A stretch of 64,000 bases of DNA, taken from NCBI RefSeq assembly GCF_014042165.1, contig NZ_JACDZE010000001.1, forward strand, positions 1,262,595-1,326,594. Direction: 5' to 3'. This DNA is from Moheibacter lacus. GTDB taxonomy: Bacteria > Bacteroidota > Bacteroidia > Flavobacteriales > Weeksellaceae. The translations under genes were made by a program, and so were the position numbers. Below are positions 9,181 through 15,566 of the stretch, piece by piece (within the stretch, counting starts at the first letter, position 1; every line of letters starts with the position of its first letter). The notes beneath the pieces are model-generated. The model worked only from the letters and a program-made list of their open reading frames with translations. It was not told the origin of the DNA and did no database searches.

Positions 9181-10749
9181 TTAAGGAATGACAACTCCCG
9201 GATAATTGTTTGGATTGACATTTCTTAAAGTTGATCCAAATTTCAAATTGATTGCATCGATGAAATAATTGGCAACCACCGCATAACCCTTTGCAGAAAG
9301 GTGAACACCGTCCAATGAGAAAGCACCTCCGCTCACATAAGTCGCGGTATAGGTATTCCCAAAATAGGTGATTCCGGATTCTGTATTCAATTGTTCCAAA
9401 GCACGGTTAGCATCCACAAACGCCAATCCATAATTATTGGCCAATTGTTGGATAGCAGCATTGTATGCATCAGTTGCTGCATTGATCGCTTGGATTTCAG
9501 AAGGGATTAATACCCAATTGTCAGTCAATGGATACGTGATTCCATTTACAGAAAGTTGAGCGGCTTGTTCTTGGGGAACGCCCATTGCCATTAATTCAGC
9601 TACTCGGTCAGTATTTATTTGACCGATTACCGTTTGAGAAGTAAAAATCATCAATTCATCAGAAGTAGCTTGTCTTGATTGTTTGTAAGTGTCTGCTAAA
9701 ATAGTTGCAGTTCCCATATCCATACCTTGAGAAACAAGAACAGATCTGATTTGATCAAATAAATTGGGCAAAGTTTCATCCTCGATAACCACAGCACTTG
9801 CTGCATCTGTGTTGAAAACAACTTTTCTTTCCGGAACACCCAAATAATCAAACACTGCATTCAATTGCCCGAATTGCGCGTTCAAAGCAGGGATCATAGC
9901 ACCAAAAGAAGGATTACTCGGATCCAAAGGCGCATAAGGAACGGTTGTAAAGAAAGGAATATTGGTAATTCCCGGAACATTTGCAATTGCTCCTTTTGCT
10001 CCACCTTGATTGATTAAAGTTTCCAGAATCATTTGGATAGAACCGGCGACAACTTGTGGATGCGAAATATCATTGCTTCCATAAGTGGTAACATCTGTAT
10101 TGTTTGCAGCCATTTGGTTCGTACCTACACCACCACTGGTTGCATAAGAAAGAACGTCATTAGAACCAATCCATAGCGAAACAAAAGTTGGCGCTTGAGC
10201 CGCAGCATCTGCCAAAACAGTTGTCGTTGAAGAAGAAGCAAATCTCACGAAATAAGGATTGGCATAAGTTCCAATTCCGGCAGGATCACCATAATTTGGG
10301 GCTAATAAATGATAGGATTTTGCTCCAGGAACACCCATATTGCCAAAAGGACCTCCCGAGGCTGGTGTCAAAGGAGATTGTGCAGGTGTTGAAACAGGCG
10401 TCAAACTTCCATCTACCAACTGTAAAGTCATCCTTCCTGCAACACCTAGATTGGTAAATCCACCGATGTCATCCGGCATCAAAGGTTGAGCAAAACTTCC
10501 TCCACCGGCCATAGCCATTTGCGTAGCCAACATGTTTGGATAAGAGTTTACCTGACCGCTTGAAAAAAGTGCATTGTCAGAATATCCAGAAGTCAAAGAA
10601 TTTCCCAAAGCGATATATTTGCTGAAATCAGCTTCACCGGAAGTTACGACAAAGTCTTCTACCGGTTCGTCAAAATCGGGTTCACAACTTGCAAAGGCTA
10701 CCAATGAAGTTGCAATTAATATTTTTGATAAATTTTTCATGTTTCTCAT
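9181..10749 (-). CDS. SGNH/GDSL-hydrolase outer-membrane lipoprotein
   Basis: A 522-residue lipoprotein. The signal sequence ends in the lipobox VAFASC, so it should be lipid-anchored after processing by Lsp. The SGNH blocks are visible: GNSLTSGYSD (nucleophile Ser) near residue 50, IGSNDVL near 193 and the catalytic DGVHLSAKGY near 475. The family hydrolyses ester bonds in lipids or glycans. The start codon overlaps the TAA of the upstream fadL gene as TAATG, suggesting translational coupling; an ATG three codons later (10740) is an alternative start. Pairing with FadL suggests it releases fatty acids that the porin then imports. Confidence 0.88.
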   Translation of the reverse strand: MRNMKNLSKILIATSLVAFASCEPDFDEPVEDFVVTSGEADFSKYIALGNSLTSGYSDNALFSSGQVNSYPNMLATQMAMAGGGSFAQPLMPDDIGGFTNLGVAGRMTLQLVDGSLTPVSTPAQSPLTPASGGPFGNMGVPGAKSYHLLAPNYGDPAGIGTYANPYFVRFASSSTTTVLADAAAQAPTFVSLWIGSNDVLSYATSGGVGTNQMAANNTDVTTYGSNDISHPQVVAGSIQMILETLINQGGAKGAIANVPGITNIPFFTTVPYAPLDPSNPSFGAMIPALNAQFGQLNAVFDYLGVPERKVVFNTDAASAVVIEDETLPNLFDQIRSVLVSQGMDMGTATILADTYKQSRQATSDELMIFTSQTVIGQINTDRVAELMAMGVPQEQAAQLSVNGITYPLTDNWVLIPSEIQAINAATDAYNAAIQQLANNYGLAFVDANRALEQLNTESGITYFGNTYTATYVSGGAFSLDGVHLSAKGYAVVANYFIDAINLKFGSTLRNVNPNNYPGVVIP

Positions 10750-11978
10750 TAATTAAAGTTATAAGAAAGACCCAAACCAAATGAAGCAGCACGTAATGAA
10801 ACATCTCCTTCAAATCCGGTTTCTACATTGTGAACATAGCGTTCTTTTCCTATGTTATATTGTCCGTACAAATCCACATTCAATCCGCCAAAAGTCAATC
10901 CCAAACCACCGTTTAGTGAATGACGGGTCGTTTCAGGCGTTTCAGGTGACCAGTGTTCTGAAGGTGACACAAATTCGTCGAAATAATATCCCAAACGAAC
11001 CGCCAATAAATCGGTTGCTTGGTATTCGCCACCTACTTTCCAAACCGCACGGTCGATAAAGTTTTTGGTCGCATAAGAATCATAAGTTTCGCCGGTAGAA
11101 GTATTGTTCAACTGAATGTCCAAACTTCTGTATCTTCCCCAACCATGAACTGAAACCTCACCTGCCAACATCAATTTGGAAGTGGCTTGGTAAGAAAATC
11201 CTGCTAAAAATTCCGAAACCAAAGGTAACATCGCTGAGAATTCATCAGATGCAAAAGGCATTGTAGAGCCCAATGCTGTAGGGACATCTGTCCAAGTAAC
11301 TTCACCGTAATTCGCTTTCATATCAACCGGAGATCGATAAGCCAAACCGATGTTCAATCTTTCTGTCGGTCTGAAATAAGCTCCGATGTTAAATCCTAAA
11401 CCATGCGCATCTGTATCATCAATTTCCAATCCTATGTCATTTCCGGCAACACTCATCGTTCTTTGCAGATTTACAGAACCCATCGCATAGATAAATCCGG
11501 CACCCGCACTGAACCATTCGTTAAATTTCACCGCAACCGTAGGTTGTATGAAATAAGATTTAAGTGAAATTTCAGTAATATTTGCTTTTCCTGCCCAGTC
11601 TTCCGGCCATTTCACTGAACTACCAAATGGTGTAGTGAAACTCAAACCAACGGTGACATCTTCAATAGGACGATAGGACGCCGCAAAGTAAATAGGCGTT
11701 CCCAATGGGCTGTCCGTCTCTGCAGATTCCAGTGTTTTGGGGTTTTGCCAACTCACATTGTTGATGATTCCAAAACCACCTGCTGCAATGCTCAATTTAC
11801 TTTCTACAAAAGCAAGACCCGCAGGATTGTAAAATGCAATACTCGCATCTCGGGCATGCATGACACTGGTAAGTCCCATAGATGCCTGTCTGACACCTTG
11901 AAAGGAAACGCGGTATCCACCTGCAAAAGCTGTAGTACCTAACCCAAACAAGAGTGCAATTAAAAAAACTCTTCTCAT
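10749..11978 (-). CDS. OmpP1/FadL/TodX-family outer-membrane transporter
   Basis: A 409-residue beta-barrel of the FadL family, which passes long-chain fatty acids or other hydrophobic compounds through the outer membrane. Signal peptide MRRVFLIALLFGLGTTAFAG is followed by the typical N-terminal segment with NPAGLAF near residue 55, and the protein ends in alternating barrel strands (FGLGLSYNFN). ATG 11978 is preferred to 11990 because it begins the signal peptide. A TACCTTTG-type promoter (TACATTTG at 12021-12014) lies 36 nt upstream. It forms a two-gene operon with the SGNH lipoprotein. Confidence 0.9.
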   Translation of the reverse strand: MRRVFLIALLFGLGTTAFAGGYRVSFQGVRQASMGLTSVMHARDASIAFYNPAGLAFVESKLSIAAGGFGIINNVSWQNPKTLESAETDSPLGTPIYFAASYRPIEDVTVGLSFTTPFGSSVKWPEDWAGKANITEISLKSYFIQPTVAVKFNEWFSAGAGFIYAMGSVNLQRTMSVAGNDIGLEIDDTDAHGLGFNIGAYFRPTERLNIGLAYRSPVDMKANYGEVTWTDVPTALGSTMPFASDEFSAMLPLVSEFLAGFSYQATSKLMLAGEVSVHGWGRYRSLDIQLNNTSTGETYDSYATKNFIDRAVWKVGGEYQATDLLAVRLGYYFDEFVSPSEHWSPETPETTRHSLNGGLGLTFGGLNVDLYGQYNIGKERYVHNVETGFEGDVSLRAASFGLGLSYNFN

Positions 11979-12013
11979 GTATTGATTCAATTTAAATGTT
12001 AATGTATCGTTAA

Positions 12014-12021
12014 CAAATGTA
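12014..12021 (-). promoter_or_regulatory. -7 box of the fadL operon
   Basis: The minus strand reads TACATTTG, an exact match to the Bacteroidota -7 consensus TAnnTTTG, with the fadL ATG 36 nt downstream. No clear -33 TTG was found. Confidence 0.6.
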
Positions 12022-12120
12022 AATAAAATTATTGAATTGTTATGCGTACATAGTAAAATTTCCTATTTCGCTACTGTTAAATAAATTAGCTGAATTTGAA
12101 TTGGTGTACATTTTACACTT

Positions 12121-12240
12121 TGGGCGTCTCCGCCTGACGGACGGACAGGCGGTCGGGCTCTTCCGGGGTTCCGTATGCCGCCAAAGAAAATCAGAACGTA
12201 ATAGGCGGCACACCAAGCCCTCCGATCCCTGACGCAAACC
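12121..12240. repeat. Intergenic GTCGGGCT repeat, copy 1
   Basis: A GC-rich block in an AT-rich gap. Its order of parts is GGGCGTC, GTCGGGCT (12154-12161), then ATCCCTGACGCAAACCC at the end. The copy at 41216-41370, read in reverse, has GGGCGTG, GTCGGGCT and ATCCCTCACGCAA in the same order. It covers part of the 461-nt gap between fadL and the flavoprotein gene. No ORF in it looks real. Confidence 0.6.
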
Positions 12241-12274
12241 CGTTATCTAATTCAAAATATTTTTTTAAATATTA

Positions 12275-12337
12275 AAATCCGTTAGGATTTAGATATGGGT
12301 AAAAAAACAAAAGAACCGCATTTGCCCCATTCGGGGT
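12275..12337. repeat. Paired stem-loops resembling a Bacteroidota REP-like repeat
   Basis: AAATCC-GTTA-GGATTT (12275-12290) is a perfect hairpin. About 35 nt later comes CCCC-ATTC-GGGG (12325-12336), separated by an A-rich segment with GGGTAAAAAAACAAAAG. From memory, such pairs are frequent between genes in Bacteroidota. The rest of the gap (12341-12451) shows nothing I can name. Confidence 0.5.
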
Positions 12338-12451
12338 CGCAACTGAGGTATCCATTAATTTCTACACACATTCGATTTCTCCGAAGTCATTTCATTTATA
12401 CTAAAAAACGAAAGGTTTGGCCTTAATAACGATTGCTGTTTCCATTTCTAA

Positions 12452-13663
12452 CTATAAAAATTCATTTTTTAAAGTCTCAGAAATGATAAAACCTTCGCTC
12501 CAACAAGCTTGAAAATTAAATCCACCCGTGATGGCGTCAATATTTAATATTTCTCCGGCGATGAACAAATTGGGGACAATTTTGCTTTCCATCTTTTTGA
12601 AATTGATTTCTTTCAAATCCACACCGCCCGCCGTTACAAATTCTTCTTTGAACGTACTTTTTCCTTTTACTTGGTAAATTCCTTTAGTTAATTCTGAAGC
12701 TATTTTTTCCAATTGATTTTTGGTCAAATGGGAGTAAGTTAAATCCGTCGGAATGGGAGTGATCTCTAAAATCCTTTGCCAAAATCGTTTGGGGAAACCA
12801 AAGGGATTGATTTTATAAACGGACTTTTTTCCGTTTTCCAATTTGAATTCATTTAAAAATTCACAACATGCTTCATATTCTTTTTGGACGAAATTGATTT
12901 TGATTTCAAATTCATAATTCAAACGATTCAATTCAATCGCTCCCCAAGCTGAAAGCCGTAAAATTCCCGGTCCACTCAGCCCCCAATGCGTGATCAACAT
13001 CGGTCCTTCTGCTTCCATTTTGATTTGTGGAATCGAGATTTCTGCCCATTCGAAACTGATACCCATCAAATCCTTCAATCGTTTATCTTTGATGTTAAAC
13101 GTAAAAAGCGAAGGAATGGGTTTGACAATGCCATGACCTAAATTTCGAAGTATTTCCATCGATTTATTGCTGCTTCCCGGCGTGAAAATGACGGTTTCAA
13201 ATTTATAAGAACCTGATTTCGTTTCAATTAAAAACGAATGCTCTTTCTTAGAAATTTTTTGAACCGTTTCGCTCAATTTGATTTCCACCAGATTTTTTTC
13301 TGTTTCATTCATCAAACATTCGATAATGCTCATGGAATTATCCGAAACCGGAAAAATACGGTTGTCATCTTCTATTTTCAATGGAACTTTACGGCTTTCA
13401 AACCACTCCATCGTGTCTCCTGGTTGGAATTGATGGAAAACACTCCGCAGTTCTTTTTTGCCACGGGGATAAAATTCTACCAATTCTTTAGGGTCAAAAC
13501 AAGCATGCGTCACATTGCACCGACCGCCTCCGGAAACACTGACTTTCTGAAGAGGAGCAGAAGACTGTTCAAACAAAACCGTTTGACTTCCCAATTCCTT
13601 TCCCAAATTGGCTGCAGTGAAAAATCCGGCGGCACCTCCGCCGATGATGGCTATTTTTTTCAT
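12452..13663 (-). CDS. BaiN/HI0933-family FAD-dependent oxidoreductase
   Basis: A 403-residue flavoprotein of the HI0933/YhiN/BaiN family. The N-terminal dinucleotide fold reads IIGGGAAGFFTAANLG, followed by SVSGGGRCNVTH near residue 45 that is diagnostic for the family. The C-terminal part has TAGGVDLKEI and LFIAGEILNIDAITGGFN, where FAD is contacted. Members bind FAD and NAD(P), but the physiological substrate is unsettled outside gut bile-acid reducers, so bile-acid activity should not be assumed. It stands alone between two repeat-filled gaps. Confidence 0.88.
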   Translation of the reverse strand: MKKIAIIGGGAAGFFTAANLGKELGSQTVLFEQSSAPLQKVSVSGGGRCNVTHACFDPKELVEFYPRGKKELRSVFHQFQPGDTMEWFESRKVPLKIEDDNRIFPVSDNSMSIIECLMNETEKNLVEIKLSETVQKISKKEHSFLIETKSGSYKFETVIFTPGSSNKSMEILRNLGHGIVKPIPSLFTFNIKDKRLKDLMGISFEWAEISIPQIKMEAEGPMLITHWGLSGPGILRLSAWGAIELNRLNYEFEIKINFVQKEYEACCEFLNEFKLENGKKSVYKINPFGFPKRFWQRILEITPIPTDLTYSHLTKNQLEKIASELTKGIYQVKGKSTFKEEFVTAGGVDLKEINFKKMESKIVPNLFIAGEILNIDAITGGFNFQACWSEGFIISETLKNEFL

Positions 13664-13716
13664 TTTTTCGAAGTTCGAATTTCGTTTTGCGAATTTCGCT
13701 TAAAATTTGAATCTAT

Positions 13717-13985
13717 AAAAATGTGTTTAGTACACGACAAAAATTGTATATGGTTGATGAAAATAACTTTAACCACATAGGGACAGAGTCTTTTTTGAAG
13801 ATTAAGTTTTTATAGTATCCGCCTTTGGCGGTATAGGGTTATATAATTCATTTTCATGATTCTATGTTCCACGAAAAGTGGAAACTATTTTAACTAATGC
13901 GCACTGATAAATAAGAAAAAACTATGTGTCTATGTGGTTGCATTACAATTTATTATATTTTTTGTCGTGTACTGAAAAAAATGTG
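13717..13985. mobile_element. MITE-like non-coding element with TIRs and 9-bp target duplication
   Basis: The 251-bp core (13726-13976) begins TTTAGTACACGACAAAAA and ends with the reverse complement of TTCAGTACACGACAAAAA: 18-bp terminal inverted repeats with one mismatch. It is flanked exactly by the direct repeat AAAAATGTG (13717-13725 and 13977-13985). A second inverted pair, AACCACATAG (13771-13780 and 13930-13939), lies inside. The centre has hairpins CCGCC-TTT-GGCGG (13819-13831) and TTCCAC-GAAAA-GTGGAA (13867-13883). There is no ORF, so it would need a transposase supplied elsewhere. It occupies much of the 618-nt gap before folD. Confidence 0.72.
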
Positions 13986-14213
13986 AATAAATCTGTGGTG
14001 TATTTTGAGAACTTATGATTTAAGTTTTCTCTCCTTAAATCAACTTATTGATTCCTGAAAAAAAAACTTAACAAATTGAATTGTAGGTAAATGTGTGGTT
14101 GGTTTAATTCACGTCAACTTTAAATCTTAATTTTTTTATATCGAACTCCTATGTTAATTTAAATAGGCACTTATGGTTTATTTTGAATTAAAAATTTATG
14201 TAGACTAATCCTC

Positions 14214-14250
14214 AACATTAAACCTTAAACTTTGAACTTTAAACTTGAAA
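14214..14250 (+). repeat. TTAAAC/TTGAAC short tandem-like tract upstream of folD
   Basis: A run of eight- to nine-base units of the form CTTAAACTTTGAACTTTAAACTT. It is the same sequence type as the two 35-bp repeats in the arg operon, read on the opposite strand. The rest of the gap from 13986 to 14213 is AT-rich and holds nothing I can identify. Confidence 0.5.
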
Positions 14251-14256
14251 GATTCG

Positions 14257-14264
14257 TATTTTTA
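14257..14264 (+). promoter_or_regulatory. Probable -7 box of folD
   Basis: TATTTTTA differs from TAnnTTTG only at the last base. A TTTG at 14231-14234, inside the repeat tract, sits 22 nt upstream and could act as the -33 element. The folD ATG follows 17 nt later. Confidence 0.4.
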
Positions 14265-14281
14265 CGCAAAATTATTTCGGT

Positions 14282-15157
14282 ATGCAAATTTTAGACGGTA
14301 TCAAGTTGGCCAAAGAAATCAAACAAGAAATTAAAAGTTCTGTTGAAGAAGCTGTGAGTCAAGGGAAAAGACCACCTCATTTGGCGGCTGTTTTGGTCGG
14401 GAATGATGGTGCGAGTCAAACTTATGTGAACAATAAAATCAAGGATTGTGAATTTGTTGGTTTTAAATCTTCATTGGTGAAATTGCCCAATACCGTTTCC
14501 CAAACCGAATTGATCGAAGAAATCGAAAAATTGAACAATCAAGAAGATTTGGATGGTTTCATCGTCCAACTTCCGCTTCCTTCTCAAATCGACCAAGAAG
14601 AAATCATCGAAGCCATCGATCCTAAAAAAGATGTAGACGGATTTCATCCGGAAAATTTTGGGAAAATGGCGTTGGATATGAGTACTTTTTTACCGGCAAC
14701 ACCTTTTGGGATTTTAGAAATGCTAGAACGCTACGAAATCCCGACCAAAGGAAAACATGCCGTGATCATCGGTAGAAGTAGAATCGTAGGTCGTCCGATG
14801 AGTATTTTGATGGGAAGAAAAGATTTTCCGGGAAACAGTACCGTTACCTTAACTCACAGTAATACCGAAAATTTAGCCGAATATACTCAACACGCCGATA
14901 TCGTCATCACAGCACTCGGTGTTCCCGGGTTTTTAAAGGCCGACATGATCAAAGAAGGCGCTGTGGTCATCGACGTTGGAATCACCAGAGTCGATGATGA
15001 TTCTGAAAAAGGATATTCACTAGTGGGTGATGTGGATTTTGAAAATGTTAAAAATAAAGCTTCCTGGATCACGCCTGTGCCGGGTGGAGTAGGCCCTATG
15101 ACTCGGGCTATGTTGTTGAAAAACACACTTTTAGCCTATAAGAGCAATATTCGATAA
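14282..15157 (+). CDS. folD: Bifunctional methylenetetrahydrofolate dehydrogenase/cyclohydrolase
   Basis: Interconverts 5,10-methylene-THF, 5,10-methenyl-THF and 10-formyl-THF in the cytoplasm, supplying one-carbon units for purines and formyl-Met-tRNA. The 291-residue length is standard. Signatures visible are the catalytic YVNNKIKDC (Tyr and Lys near residue 50), DGFIVQLPLP near 97, the dinucleotide-binding GRSRIVGRPM near 165 and PVPGGVGPMTRAML near the C terminus. It is a single gene; the following lipoprotein is 74 nt away. Confidence 0.97.
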   Translation: MQILDGIKLAKEIKQEIKSSVEEAVSQGKRPPHLAAVLVGNDGASQTYVNNKIKDCEFVGFKSSLVKLPNTVSQTELIEEIEKLNNQEDLDGFIVQLPLPSQIDQEEIIEAIDPKKDVDGFHPENFGKMALDMSTFLPATPFGILEMLERYEIPTKGKHAVIIGRSRIVGRPMSILMGRKDFPGNSTVTLTHSNTENLAEYTQHADIVITALGVPGFLKADMIKEGAVVIDVGITRVDDDSEKGYSLVGDVDFENVKNKASWITPVPGGVGPMTRAMLLKNTLLAYKSNIR

Positions 15158-15231
15158 GCTTCTTGCGTTGTAGTTTAGAACTAATCTTACAAATTTTTTA
15201 CCTAAATTGAGTTTGTTCTAATTACATTTTT

Positions 15232-15495
15232 ATGAAAAGAAGGAATTTTATCAAAAAAGCAGGTCAACTTCTTTTGTTGACTTCCGCAGTTTCAGTTACA
15301 GGAATGTCAGTAATTAGCTGTTCAGACGATGATGATTCGTTTGGAGATGGATACTATGGTGATGGTTATTATGGAGATGGATATTATGACGATGGATATT
15401 ATGACGATGGTTACTATGATGATGGTTACTATGATGATGGTTACTATGATGATGGTTACTATGATGATGGTTACTATGATGATGATGACGATTAA
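15232..15495 (+). CDS. Tat-type lipoprotein with nine DGYY repeats
   Basis: An 87-residue protein of unknown function. The N terminus has a twin-arginine-like motif (KRRNFIKK), a hydrophobic stretch and a lipobox (SVISC, Cys30), so a folded or metal-loaded product may pass through Tat before lipidation. The mature part is almost only acid and tyrosine: SDDDD, then nine units of DGYYG or DGYYD, then a terminal Asp run. The net charge is very negative. The design suggests binding of divalent cations or surface adhesion, but I know no characterised homologue. The terminator just after it implies a monocistronic unit. Confidence 0.75.
   Translation: MKRRNFIKKAGQLLLLTSAVSVTGMSVISCSDDDDSFGDGYYGDGYYGDGYYDDGYYDDGYYDDGYYDDGYYDDGYYDDGYYDDDDD
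15346..15480 (+). repeat. Nine 15-bp in-frame tandem repeats
   Basis: The unit GATGGTTACTATGAT occurs nine times without gaps. The first four units differ at silent or Gly/Asp positions and the last five are identical, so the array looks recently expanded at its 3' end. Units of 15 bp keep the reading frame on copy-number change. Confidence 0.9.
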
Positions 15496-15515
15496 ATGTT
15501 AACCCTAAAAAGTAG

Positions 15516-15552
15516 AAATGGACATTGCCTTTTAATGGGAATGTCCGTTTTT
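15516..15552 (+). terminator. Terminator after the DGYY lipoprotein gene
   Basis: GGACATT (15520-15526) pairs with AATGTCC (15540-15546) and is followed by GTTTTTC. The longest open frame of the next gene begins inside this stem. Confidence 0.7.
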
Positions 15553-15566
15553 CATTTCTTTCCAAA

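Noticed and set aside
12040-12237. Overlapping short frames in the fadL upstream gap
   Set aside because: They cover the GTCGGGCT repeat block and have no start context; repeat DNA gives a better explanation.
13238-13780. Plus-strand frame of 180 codons
   Set aside because: It lies opposite the BaiN-like gene and runs into the inverted-repeat element; the protein is Phe/His-rich with no domain.
13986-14213. Possible tRNA or small RNA in the gap before folD
   Set aside because: No cloverleaf, TTCGA loop or terminator found; the stretch is plain AT-rich sequence.
15346-15480. Possible CRISPR-like array
   Set aside because: The nine units are contiguous with no unique spacers and keep one reading frame, so this is a coding minisatellite.
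15314-15565. Minus-strand frame of 83 codons rich in His-His-Ser-Asn repeats
   Set aside because: It is the exact antisense of the DGYY repeat array; its composition is a by-product of the 15-bp units and it crosses a terminator.
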